Made by a program: the position numbers and the translations under genes. Under the pieces are notes generated by a model. It was not told the origin of the DNA. It made no database searches and saw only the letters and a list, made by a program, of their open reading frames with translations. A stretch of 64,000 nucleotides of DNA from Shewanella sp. MR-4 (GTDB taxonomy: Bacteria; Pseudomonadota; Gammaproteobacteria; Enterobacterales; Shewanellaceae), in NCBI RefSeq assembly GCF_000014685.1, contig NC_008321.1:2415001-2479000 (forward strand), written 5' to 3'. The stretch's first letter is position 1. Every line of letters begins with the position of its first letter. Positions 51,667-60,512 of this stretch are shown one piece after another.

Positions 51667-52899
51667 ATGACAGGGATACACACAACAGTCAAAGTAGTAG
51701 GTTCAAAATGTAATTATGATTGCCAATACTGTTTTTATCTTGAAAAAGATTTGGTCCTAAACTCAAAAAAGGTTATGAGTTTAGACGTGTTAGAGCGTTA
51801 CATTCAAAACTATATTGCTAATCAAGACTCTCAGATTGTTGAGTTTGCATGGCATGGCGGCGAGCCGACCTTAGCTGGACTCGATTTTTTTCGACATGCT
51901 GTGGCGTTGCAACGAAAATACGCACAAGACAAAATCATTAAAAATACCTTACAGACCAATGGTTCTAAACTCGATAAACAATGGTGCCAATTCTTTAAAG
52001 AAAATAATTTTCTTGTAGGCCTGAGTCTTGATGGCCCTGAATGGCTACAAGCAACTTATCGCACTAAGCAAGGTAAAAGTGTGTTTGATGAGAATCTGAA
52101 AGCTCTCAAGCTCTTGCAAAAAATGAACGTTGAACACAATGTGTTAGCTTGTGTAACGCAGGAATATTGTCAACACGCAGAGAGCATTTATGCCTTTTTC
52201 AGAAAGCATAAAGTGAAATACATTCAATTCTCCCCTATCGTCGAGTCTAAGCCCTCTGAACAAGAGCAAGCCCGTGGCCAACATTTTTCCAGTAATCTCA
52301 TTTTATCGACCGGTAAACAAGCTGAAGTGCATCAACCTATGCCATGGTCCGTAAACAGCAAAGATTACGGTAAGTTCCTCGTCGATATTTTCCAGCAGTG
52401 GATAAAACAAGATGTCGGCAAAGTGTTTATTTCCAATTTTGAGCAGGCTTTAACTCAGTATATTGGCAATGACTCACCCAATTGCATTCACGCACAAGAA
52501 TGTGGTTCTTCCTACGCTATCGAGTCCAATGGAGACGTCTATTTTTGTGACCATGTCGCCTATCCCGAATCTCATCTCGGTAACATCACCCTCCACCCCT
52601 TAAAACAAATAAAAGAACATTCGACACAATTTCATTTTAACAAGCAATCACGACTCTCCAATCGTTGTAAACAGTGCCGGTATTTAAAAATGTGTAATGG
52701 TGGTTGCCCTAAACACCGCTATCTCGCCGCCAATGGTGAATATGAAAATGTACTTTGCGAAGGATACTTCTATTTCTTTCAGCAGATAGAGAAGTACTTA
52801 CATGCCATGACTAGGTTATTAGCTAACGGTTACCCCGCTAGTTATGTGATGCAAGCCTTAGATGGTCCGTTAATCCTCACTACCTCCAACAAAAGGTAA
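51667..52899 (+). CDS. Anaerobic sulfatase-maturating enzyme (radical SAM)
   Basis: A 410-residue radical-SAM enzyme of the anSME family, which oxidises Ser or Cys in a sulfatase to formylglycine. The SAM cluster is C15, C19, C22 in CNYDCQYCFYLEK; HGGEPTLAGLDF follows near 63. The C-terminal SPASM region has additional cluster Cys in CGSSYAIESNGDVYFCDH and CKQCRYLKMCNGGCPKHR. It is 5 bases upstream of the sulfatase gene, its evident substrate, and does not need oxygen, unlike FGE. The gene is AT-richer than its flanks. Confidence 0.93.
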   Translation: MTGIHTTVKVVGSKCNYDCQYCFYLEKDLVLNSKKVMSLDVLERYIQNYIANQDSQIVEFAWHGGEPTLAGLDFFRHAVALQRKYAQDKIIKNTLQTNGSKLDKQWCQFFKENNFLVGLSLDGPEWLQATYRTKQGKSVFDENLKALKLLQKMNVEHNVLACVTQEYCQHAESIYAFFRKHKVKYIQFSPIVESKPSEQEQARGQHFSSNLILSTGKQAEVHQPMPWSVNSKDYGKFLVDIFQQWIKQDVGKVFISNFEQALTQYIGNDSPNCIHAQECGSSYAIESNGDVYFCDHVAYPESHLGNITLHPLKQIKEHSTQFHFNKQSRLSNRCKQCRYLKMCNGGCPKHRYLAANGEYENVLCEGYFYFFQQIEKYLHAMTRLLANGYPASYVMQALDGPLILTTSNKR

Positions 52900-52904
52900 A
52901 CAAT

Positions 52905-55274
52905 ATGGATGTTTTTAAAACAACCTTAACTGTCAGTAGCTTACTGGCGCCGTGTCTGACATCAGCGCAAACTATTGACAGAACACAGCTGCCAATTGCT
53001 GATATTGAACCTCAAACCTACGACCAACTCGATGTACGTGATGTTCAGCGTCCAACTCCAGCGAGCCGGATTAAGGCGCCAGATGGAGCGCCGAACGTGT
53101 TAGTGATTTTGCTCGACGATGTTGGTTTTAGTCAAAGCTCACTCTTTGGTGGGGCTGTGGATATGCCAACTTTAGATGCATTGGCGGCACAGGGATTGAT
53201 TTACAATCAGTTTCATACCACAGGTGTCAGCTCGGCGACACGAACCGCGTTGTTGACGGGGCGAAACCATCATCAAAACAACATGGGATCGATTGCAGAA
53301 ACCTCGACGGCCTTTCCTGGTAATACGGGAGCGCGTCCAAATTATATTGCCGCATTACCTAAAGTGTTAAAATACAACGGCTATAGCACAGCGATGTTTG
53401 GCAAAAACCATGAGATTCCGCCCTGGGAAACCGGTCCAGCAGCCAACCAGAGTTTATGGCCCAGCCAAATTGGTTTTGAGAAGTTCTATGGTTTTTTTGG
53501 CGGTGAAACAGATCAATTCCAACCCGTGCTTATCGATGGCAATACCCGTATAAAAACACCGAGAAAGGAAAACTACCATTTCACAACCGATATGACAGAT
53601 CAAACCATTCAATGGTTAAATCTGCAGCAAAGTTATAATGCCGATAAACCTTTCTTCGTTTACTATGCCCCAGGTGCAGCACACGCGCCGCATCAAGCGC
53701 CTAAAGAATGGATTGATAAGTTCAAAGGAAAATTCTCGATGGGTTGGGACAAACTCAGACAAGACACCTTTGAGCGTCAAAAGGCTGCGGGGATTATTCC
53801 TAAAGACACCATTCTCCCCCCCATGCCTGAGCAAGTGCCGCGATGGGATTCACTCACCCCAGATGAAAAACGTGTGTTTGAACGCCAAATGGAAGTTTAC
53901 GCGGGCTTTTTGACTCACACCGATCATGAGATAGGGCGAATCGTAGATACCCTGAAGAAAAATGGTAAGTTCGACAATACGCTCATTTTCTACATAGTTG
54001 GTGATAATGGGGCAAGTGGCGAAGGTAACCGCAACGGTAGCTTCAATTCGCTCGCATTTTATAACGGTATCGAAGAGGACACAAAAACAGTACTCGACAA
54101 CATTGATAAGCTAGGTGGGCCCGATAGCTTCGGTCACTATGCTGCGGGATGGTCAATTGCCGGAGATACGCCCTTTGTATGGATGAAGGGCATGGCATCC
54201 GATCTCGGCGGTACTCGTAATGGCATGGTCGTCAGTTGGCCCAAGGGCATCAAGTCGAAAGGAGAAGAGATCCGTAATCAATGGTCACACGTGATTGATA
54301 TTGCACCTACGATATTGGAGGTAGCCGACCTTCCCGACCCCAAAATGGTCGATGGCGTGAAACAATTACCTATCGCTGGAGTCAGTTTTGCTGACACCTT
54401 CAACAATGCTCAAGCCAAAACCAAACATACCACTCAGTATTTTGAATTGGGTGGTAATCGCGCTATCTATAATGATGGTTGGTTGGCTCGTGTAATACAT
54501 TTTCCATTGTGGGAAGACTCTAAAAAGTTCGCAACTCTGCAAACTGATAAATGGGAACTGTTTGACACACGTAAAGATTGGTCATTGTCTACCGATCTTG
54601 CAAAAAACAACCCTGATAAGCTGAAAGAGCTGCGCTCGATATTCGACAAAGAAGCTGAAATCAATCATGTGTATCCCATTGATGACCGAACTTTAGAGCG
54701 CATGAATGCCGAAGTTGCAGGCAGACCAGACGCCCTATTTGGAAAGAAGAGTTTAACTCTCTATGAAGGTGCAAAGGGGATCCCCGAAAACTCATTCTTA
54801 AACATCAAAAATAAATCCTTCGATCTTGTCGCGAAAGTCATGATTGACGATGTTGACAATACCAATGGGGTGATCATTGCTCAAGGCGGTAATTTCGCAG
54901 GATGGAGTTTGTATGTGATGAAGGGAATACCTACCTTTGAATACAACTGGTTAACCTATGAATACACCAAGCTTTCTGGCGCAAAACTCCAGCCTGGCGA
55001 GAATGAGATCACAATGAAGTTCCGTTATGACGAAAATGGCGTTGGCGGAAAAGGAAACTCAGTCGGTACCGGGAAAGGAGGTAATGCCTATCTTTACGTC
55101 AATGGCAAATTGGTAGAGAAGAAACTGATCCCCAACACCATTAGTCGGCTTTACTCACTGGATGATGGTGTGGGTATCGGTGAAGACGAAGGCGGTTCTG
55201 TCAGTCGAGATTATCAAGCCCCATTTGAGTTCTCTCAGCGTATTGAAAGTGTAACAACATCAATCGTGGAATAA
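52905..55274 (+). CDS. Periplasmic type I sulfatase, Ser-type (arylsulfatase family)
   Basis: A 789-residue secreted sulfatase with a Sec signal (about 1-20, cleavage near TSA-Q). The metal-binding LLDDVGF is at 69-75. The formylglycine motif reads SSATR at 109-113 followed by TALLTGR, so S109 is the residue to be oxidised: a serine-type S-x-A-x-R site, matching the adjacent anSME. HAPHQAPKEW, GDNGASGEGN and KNHE regions complete the active site. The C-terminal 200 residues form a beta-rich domain found in large arylsulfatases. AAAGG precedes the ATG. The natural sulfate ester is unknown. Confidence 0.9.
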   Translation: MDVFKTTLTVSSLLAPCLTSAQTIDRTQLPIADIEPQTYDQLDVRDVQRPTPASRIKAPDGAPNVLVILLDDVGFSQSSLFGGAVDMPTLDALAAQGLIYNQFHTTGVSSATRTALLTGRNHHQNNMGSIAETSTAFPGNTGARPNYIAALPKVLKYNGYSTAMFGKNHEIPPWETGPAANQSLWPSQIGFEKFYGFFGGETDQFQPVLIDGNTRIKTPRKENYHFTTDMTDQTIQWLNLQQSYNADKPFFVYYAPGAAHAPHQAPKEWIDKFKGKFSMGWDKLRQDTFERQKAAGIIPKDTILPPMPEQVPRWDSLTPDEKRVFERQMEVYAGFLTHTDHEIGRIVDTLKKNGKFDNTLIFYIVGDNGASGEGNRNGSFNSLAFYNGIEEDTKTVLDNIDKLGGPDSFGHYAAGWSIAGDTPFVWMKGMASDLGGTRNGMVVSWPKGIKSKGEEIRNQWSHVIDIAPTILEVADLPDPKMVDGVKQLPIAGVSFADTFNNAQAKTKHTTQYFELGGNRAIYNDGWLARVIHFPLWEDSKKFATLQTDKWELFDTRKDWSLSTDLAKNNPDKLKELRSIFDKEAEINHVYPIDDRTLERMNAEVAGRPDALFGKKSLTLYEGAKGIPENSFLNIKNKSFDLVAKVMIDDVDNTNGVIIAQGGNFAGWSLYVMKGIPTFEYNWLTYEYTKLSGAKLQPGENEITMKFRYDENGVGGKGNSVGTGKGGNAYLYVNGKLVEKKLIPNTISRLYSLDDGVGIGEDEGGSVSRDYQAPFEFSQRIESVTTSIVE

Positions 55275-55300
55275 TCCATACAAGTAGTTGTTTAACCAAA

Positions 55301-55334
55301 GAAAAGGCCATCAAAATTAGATGGCCTTTTACTT
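55301..55334. terminator. Bidirectional terminator after the sulfatase gene
   Basis: AAAAGGCCATC/GATGGCCTTTT stem around AAAATTA, 29 bases after the sulfatase stop, flanked by A's and T's. Confidence 0.9.
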
Positions 55335-55492
55335 TCAACCCCACAAATCTGAATACCGTTTATCAGTCTATAGCCTAAAGCTATTTTATTTCGCCCACGT
55401 TTGTGACTATCGTCTGCACCATTTTAGTCAAGGCTGTGAAATATAGACTGGAAAGCAACCTCACCCCTTTTGAGTAAACAAACTCAACGCTA

Positions 55493-55957
55493 TTACTGCA
55501 CTAACACCGCCTCGGGTACGGGCCATTGGCTAACCAACCATTCGCCCTGCCAATTTTGAATCGACACCCACAAGCTGTCCGTTGCCGCTAACTTAGCGCC
55601 AGTGATCGCATGCACATGCTGACCATGTTTGCTGCCATGCAACACCCCGTTTTCGCCTTTTTGTAGGGCTTCCAATGGCAGAGCCTCTGGACCGATATTG
55701 GCATAACCCTGGCGAATATGGGCCACATTCCCCTGTTCAAAGATCAACATAAAATCTTTTACGTAATCATCGTGGTGCTTATAAGGTGCCTTTAAATCTA
55801 ACGGCATTGGCGCGATTTTAAATTCACCTAATTGCTGGCTCGGCCACGCGGGGGGAAAACTCGGGTTAAGCGACTGATAGAGAAACACTAAGGGTAAGAT
55901 CAAAATCAAACCACTGAGCTTATATTTATGTTTTAACCAAAATACCGATGATGCCAT
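55493..55957 (-). CDS. Small membrane-anchored protein paired with a PepSY protein
   Basis: A 154-residue protein with an N-terminal anchor (LSGLILILPLVFLYQSL) and a soluble, probably periplasmic domain. A late segment, HVHAITGAKLAATDSLW, resembles the loop around the TGAT flavinylation site of FMN-binding domains but has Lys in place of the FMN-bearing Thr. No family was recognised. Its ATG overlaps the stop of the PepSY gene by one base (TAATG) with GGAGG upstream, so the two are translationally coupled and probably act together. Confidence 0.65.
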   Translation of the reverse strand: MASSVFWLKHKYKLSGLILILPLVFLYQSLNPSFPPAWPSQQLGEFKIAPMPLDLKAPYKHHDDYVKDFMLIFEQGNVAHIRQGYANIGPEALPLEALQKGENGVLHGSKHGQHVHAITGAKLAATDSLWVSIQNWQGEWLVSQWPVPEAVLVQ

Positions 55958-57126
55958 TAGCGTGCCTCCCCTAACATATCTGCGGCTAAGTCTTTGCTTT
56001 CGGCCTGTTTAAAGGCACGGACATGGCGTAATCCCCACATCATAAAACCGGTGATCGACATGCCCGAAAGCACTAGCCCAAAGAAGAACCAAATCAATTT
56101 AGTCCAAATCCCGCCTAAGGTGCCGTAATGCAGCGGATCGGCAATATGCATTAAGGTCTGCATACCTGTCATGGTTTCTGGCGAGGTCGCGCTAGCAATC
56201 TCACCCGTCCACGGATTGATACTGAGGTTGTAGGAATATTGATCGTAGAAGATATGATCGCCACTACCGCTCAGATGATACATATCCCGTTGATGCTCAG
56301 GCAGCATCACATAACTTGGCTGAAAATCGGGGAAGCGCTGCTTAGCTAAACTTAAGGCCTCAGTAAAAGAGACATTGGCGCTTGGCGCTTGTGGATCACC
56401 CGCTTGCATCAGCGGCACTTGCTCGGCGGCAATAATAGGGGCATGGGGCTCGATATCAATATCCGCATGCCAGAAGATAGCTTGAACTAAATACCACAGC
56501 CCAGTCAGGCTCATAATCGCAATAAACCAAATCGACCAGACGCCGGATAATTTATGCAAATCAGAGAGTAAAGTTTTCTTCCCTTGGGTAAGTCTAAGTT
56601 TGGGTGCAAAAAAGCTGCGCCAAAAACGCTTATAAACGATCAATCCAGTAATCAATGAGGCAAGCATCATAAGTGCCATAGAGCAAACAAGGTAATAGCC
56701 GATGCTGTAACCGCTTTGCCAAGGAAACAACAACCAACCATGCAAAGAACGCATAAAGCCAATAAAGGTTAGTCCTTCGTTGATCTGCTGAATTTGCCCC
56801 GTATATTGATTCACATAGGCGATAGCATAAGGTTTATCGGCATCGGTAAAGGTAAACGCATTGACTAAGTAAGGCTCAAAGGTCATCGCCCCCATCACCT
56901 GCGCATTCGGATAGGCCTTTTCGACCACCAGCATTAATTCATCGACGGGTTTCGCGGGCAGCTCATCTGGATTGAGCGCACGGGCTGCGGGGTTGGTCAG
57001 CCAAGTCAGTTCATGACTGAGTACGGCAACCGTGCCCGTTAAGCAGATAAAACTGAATAAAATCCAGATGGGCAAAGATACCCAACCGTGTAACATAAAC
57101 CAGAAGCGATTACTTATTTTCGCCAT
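55957..57126 (-). CDS. PepSY-associated transmembrane protein (PiuB/iron-uptake type)
   Basis: A 389-residue inner-membrane protein with four helices (about 10-33, 140-165, 190-212 and 345-370) and a large periplasmic part with PepSY-like repeats, one between helices 1 and 2 and one between helices 3 and 4. The N-terminus FWFMLHGWVSLPIWILFSF is typical of PepSY-TM proteins; several are iron-regulated and may act as ferric-siderophore reductases with intramembrane hemes (His residues in H13 and the LMHIADPLHYGTLGG region). A Fur-like box is upstream. The small partner gene follows. Confidence 0.85.
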   Translation of the reverse strand: MAKISNRFWFMLHGWVSLPIWILFSFICLTGTVAVLSHELTWLTNPAARALNPDELPAKPVDELMLVVEKAYPNAQVMGAMTFEPYLVNAFTFTDADKPYAIAYVNQYTGQIQQINEGLTFIGFMRSLHGWLLFPWQSGYSIGYYLVCSMALMMLASLITGLIVYKRFWRSFFAPKLRLTQGKKTLLSDLHKLSGVWSIWFIAIMSLTGLWYLVQAIFWHADIDIEPHAPIIAAEQVPLMQAGDPQAPSANVSFTEALSLAKQRFPDFQPSYVMLPEHQRDMYHLSGSGDHIFYDQYSYNLSINPWTGEIASATSPETMTGMQTLMHIADPLHYGTLGGIWTKLIWFFFGLVLSGMSITGFMMWGLRHVRAFKQAESKDLAADMLGEAR

Positions 57127-57171
57127 GGGGGATTGTTCCTACCTCTTTTAGAATCCCGATAGTGTAAGGTT

Positions 57172-57190
57172 AATGCGAATTGTTATCAAT
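57172..57190. promoter_or_regulatory. Candidate Fur box upstream of the PepSY operon
   Basis: AATGCGAATTGTTATCAAT matches 14 of 19 positions of the Fur consensus AATGATAATCATTATCATT and lies 46-64 bases upstream of the PepSY gene start, fitting iron-controlled expression. By-eye match. Confidence 0.6.
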
Positions 57191-57285
57191 ACGACATATT
57201 GATAATACGATAGGTTTATAAGATTTGTCACAAATTAAGCAGATGTGAGAGTTGGCGAGACAGCTAACTGACGCTAATAATGCGT

Positions 57286-57323
57286 ATAGATTTGATGCGA
57301 ATAGATTTGATGCGAATAGATTT
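57286..57323. repeat. 15-base tandem repeat upstream of the metallo-beta-lactamase-fold gene
   Basis: ATAGATTTGATGCGA occurs twice in tandem (57286-57300, 57301-57315) and a third partial copy ATAGATTT follows. It ends 33 bases before the start codon of the next gene, within its probable promoter region. Confidence 0.85.
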
Positions 57324-57355
57324 CAACACTCACACTTAATCATAGGCTTGCCTAC

Positions 57356-58177
57356 ATGTATAAAGCATTAGCTCCCCTCGTCTTTGTTACATGCTATTTT
57401 GCAGCCAACGCCGATACCATCACTATTGAAAAAGTCTCCGATCAACTACTGCAGTTGAAAGGTGTGGACTACGGAACCAATATCGGCGTGCTATCAACGA
57501 GCGAAGGCTTAGTGTTTATCGACCCTATGCCAGGGGATGAACACTTAGATACCTTAAGTCGTACCATCCAATCCCTCTATGGCAAACCCGTTAAATTTAT
57601 CTTGAATACCCATGAACACACCGATCATACCGGCGGTAATCAATATTTTATCCAACAAGGTGCCAGCTTAGCGCCAACACAAAGCCTAGCGTCAGCGCAG
57701 TCATTCATGGCAGAGATAGTGACCATTCAAGTTTCATCCCATTCTGCTGCCGACAGGATCTATTTTCACCCGCAAAGTAACAGCCTATTTGTCGGCGATA
57801 TTGTCGATAACAGCTGGCACCCCACATTCTATGCCGGTGGAATACGCGGCTTTAATGCGGCAATCAACCACATTTTACGCCTCGGCGATGAAGACAGCCT
57901 TATCGTGCCGGGGCATGGTAAGCCAAGTAATAAAGCATCACTTCGCAGCTTTCAGCAAAACACCAACGACTGGGTACACTTGATTGAAACCCAGCTAGAT
58001 GCGGGTAACAGTGTGGAGGACATCATTCAACATCCACAGGTCGCGACCCTTATTGCACGCTTTAATCAGGAGGATAAATCCCCTTTTCTACCGCCAAAGG
58101 CTTTAAGGAAATTTATCGAAAGAACCATTAGCGTGATTGAAAAAGCGCGTCTTAGCACGCCAACCAATAGCAACTAA
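57356..58177 (+). CDS. Secreted metallo-beta-lactamase-fold hydrolase
   Basis: A 273-residue MBL-superfamily protein with a signal peptide (1-19, cleavage near ANA-D). The zinc site is complete: H86, H88, D90, H91 in THEHTDHTGG, H129 in SSHSAAD, D148 in FVGDIVDN and H187 in PGHGKP. The loop between the HxHxDH motif and H129 is shorter than in typical members. It may be a hydrolase of secreted substrates or a quinoprotein-relay-type MBL; it is not a recognisable antibiotic lactamase. It is divergent from the PepSY operon. Confidence 0.82.
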   Translation: MYKALAPLVFVTCYFAANADTITIEKVSDQLLQLKGVDYGTNIGVLSTSEGLVFIDPMPGDEHLDTLSRTIQSLYGKPVKFILNTHEHTDHTGGNQYFIQQGASLAPTQSLASAQSFMAEIVTIQVSSHSAADRIYFHPQSNSLFVGDIVDNSWHPTFYAGGIRGFNAAINHILRLGDEDSLIVPGHGKPSNKASLRSFQQNTNDWVHLIETQLDAGNSVEDIIQHPQVATLIARFNQEDKSPFLPPKALRKFIERTISVIEKARLSTPTNSN

Positions 58178-58431
58178 ATCATTCAGTGAGCCATTTAGTT
58201 AACTCACTAAAAACGCTAAATAATGAGTTCAAAAAGGCGTTCGATGGCATCAGGTTGCAAGTGTCTCTTTAAACGTGAAACTCCCCATCAAACCTTAATA
58301 AAACAGTCTAACGTACTGTTATTGTGAAATTTTATTAATGAGTCTACAGAGACTCGATAGGGAATAGCCCTTTAGTCAGCGGGGAAGTTCCAGTACAATT
58401 AGCCTCTTTGTTTTACAGAGTCCTTGCGAGT

Positions 58432-59388
58432 ATGTCCTATCCACAGCCCTTAGCCGATGCGCCTCAATCACATACGCATATGCACCGTCAATTGGCTGAG
58501 CCACAACCCAGGATTTCGTTAAGCGCATTTGCCGAGCAGCTCAAGCTTGAGCAGGCCACCATTATCGGTAACGCTTCGGGCGACTGGCAACCCGCAAACA
58601 AAGGACTCACCTTTATCTTCAATGGCACCCAATGCCCAGAAGATGTATCTTCCCATGGCCAAGTGGTCAATATTGCCAATGGTGGCTTTGCCGAATCTCA
58701 ATATGCCTTCGAAGTGCAAGGTCATCCCCAAGGCGTGCAACTGGCAAAGGCTCTGACCCAAATCGCGACCGATCTCACCCCTTCCCTCGGCTGCTGGCCT
58801 TCTTCGGGCCTAACCACAGTCGTGTTAATGATGTCATTAGCCAAAAAGGTACAAGTTCAGCGGATGTCGCTGTTGCCGAGCTTACAGCGCAGTATGGACC
58901 TGCCAGACAACATTCATTTGCCTTGTATGGTACACAACTGGCTTGGAGAGAGAAGAATCGCCCAAACGCTGCTATGCGAGCGTATCGATTGGCCTGAATT
59001 TACCTTAACGCCGTGGGAGAGTATGCATAAGGCCTGTGAGACTGATGGCGCAGAGAGTAAACCAACTCGCCACACTGACCGAAACGAACGATTTGAAGAT
59101 CCCTTCAGCCAACTGGATTTACTCAGACAATCCACACTTACACCAAACGTAAGTGAGCAAACAAAGCAACAACTACGTGAACAGTTAGCCAAACTCGCCC
59201 TTACACCCAGTGCGATTTGGCAACAATTTGCTGAAAAATCGAAGCTTAAAGCATGCGAGTCACTGTTTTTTAATCATCAGCCCGAAAGCCAAATCAGCCC
59301 TTGGTATCTGATGGATTATGCCGCCTCACAAACCCTCGATGCCATTCGCCACCAGCTCGCCTATTGCCAGCAGCAACTCACGGACTAG
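58432..59388 (+). CDS. Conserved-looking hypothetical protein
   Basis: A 318-residue cytosolic-looking protein beginning MSYPQPLADAPQSHTHMHRQ. I recognise no family. It has no signal or membrane segment. The stretch NKGLTFIFNGTQCPED and the motif SHGQVVNIANGGFAES look beta-rich; the C-terminal third is helical. The start is ATG 58432; a TTG 24 bases upstream extends the frame but has no ribosome-binding site. It converges on the next gene with a gap of only 10 bases and no terminator in it. Confidence 0.7.
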   Translation: MSYPQPLADAPQSHTHMHRQLAEPQPRISLSAFAEQLKLEQATIIGNASGDWQPANKGLTFIFNGTQCPEDVSSHGQVVNIANGGFAESQYAFEVQGHPQGVQLAKALTQIATDLTPSLGCWPSSGLTTVVLMMSLAKKVQVQRMSLLPSLQRSMDLPDNIHLPCMVHNWLGERRIAQTLLCERIDWPEFTLTPWESMHKACETDGAESKPTRHTDRNERFEDPFSQLDLLRQSTLTPNVSEQTKQQLREQLAKLALTPSAIWQQFAEKSKLKACESLFFNHQPESQISPWYLMDYAASQTLDAIRHQLAYCQQQLTD

Positions 59389-59398
59389 CGCCTAAGGT

Positions 59399-60181
59399 TT
59401 ATCCGGTTTTCCCTAACGCCATGCCTAATGGCTCAAAGTAGGCAATCAAGGCATTAAAGATACGTTGTCTATGTGGCTCATCGGGGTAGGCCCCTTCCTT
59501 TGCCAGCGCTGAATAGCGCGTGCCAGAGACTAAATAGGGATTTTGGATCCCTTGATAGGATTCGATGCAGGCCTCAAAGGCCCTCGCCATCATTTCCGTC
59601 GGTTTAGCAAAATACTGCGCACCATAACGCTTATCTAAGGCAATTGCGCGGCGAACGTAATCACTTGGCTCCAAATTGTCCTCGGAGAGCAAGGTAACCC
59701 GAAAGATCTCAGCTAAACGGTGATTAAGGGGATGCTCGATAAGCGGCTGATCCGCAAGCCAGAGATCGCTGGCGCACTTAAAACGTCCCGTGGCGCGCGA
59801 AAACGCCTTAGGGGCAACATAGTGGTCAAACGCATGCCAAAACTCATGGGCCAGCGCCCCAGCACCCGCATTTTTCGCTAATGCCAATTCTCGCGCCCCT
59901 GGCGCATAGTGTGCCTGCACACCCTTTTGCCCACCGTGGCCAAAGGCAAGGCTTAAGGTTTGCCTTAGTCCTAAGGTCAACGGCGGTAAAATGAGGATAA
60001 AGGCAAGATCTGCCAGCGAATCAAATACCAAATTCGCGGCAATCAATGACTCCTCGCGCGTGACCCAACGTCCCACACGTACATGGCTAAAACCAAAGGT
60101 TTGCTTCACATCGAGAAAGGTCATTTGCTCCCCAAAGCGATAATCGGGGCCATGACGATGGTATTGCTGATGGATTAGCAC
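59399..60181 (-). CDS. CLCA_X family protein with an HExxH-like motif
   Basis: A 260-residue protein resembling the CLCA_X family found in proteobacteria. A LAHEFWHAFDHY motif (HExxH with further His/Asp) near residue 120 suggests a zinc metallohydrolase of the kind found in surface or chaperone-associated peptidases; the N-terminus reads HRHGPDYRFGEQMTFLDV. GTG 60181 is taken as start because AAGGGA stands a few bases upstream; a frame to 60379 gives an unlikely Cys/Tyr-rich extension. The function is unknown. Confidence 0.75.
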   Translation of the reverse strand: MLIHQQYHRHGPDYRFGEQMTFLDVKQTFGFSHVRVGRWVTREESLIAANLVFDSLADLAFILILPPLTLGLRQTLSLAFGHGGQKGVQAHYAPGARELALAKNAGAGALAHEFWHAFDHYVAPKAFSRATGRFKCASDLWLADQPLIEHPLNHRLAEIFRVTLLSEDNLEPSDYVRRAIALDKRYGAQYFAKPTEMMARAFEACIESYQGIQNPYLVSGTRYSALAKEGAYPDEPHRQRIFNALIAYFEPLGMALGKTG

Positions 60182-60512
60182 GCGATCCCTTAAAACGGCA
60201 AGTGAAAGGTCGAGGACGGTTATTCTAAGTGAAACAAAACAGCATTTATAGCCCAGTCCTTCAACGATACAAGGCACTTTAATACTCACATACGTAATGG
60301 CACAGACAAAAATCCATTTTGAGTATCTATTCACACATTTGCATAAATAAAAATATAACCCTCGGGAATTTTCTAACAAATATTCAAATCAATGAATAGT
60401 CATTCAAAAACGGATAAAGATGGTTTATTTATCATCAGTCTGGAGGGAAATTGCGGGGAGCTGTTGTTTAAGCTAATTGGGGCCTGGCTTATGGGGACTG
60501 GGCTAATTGGAG

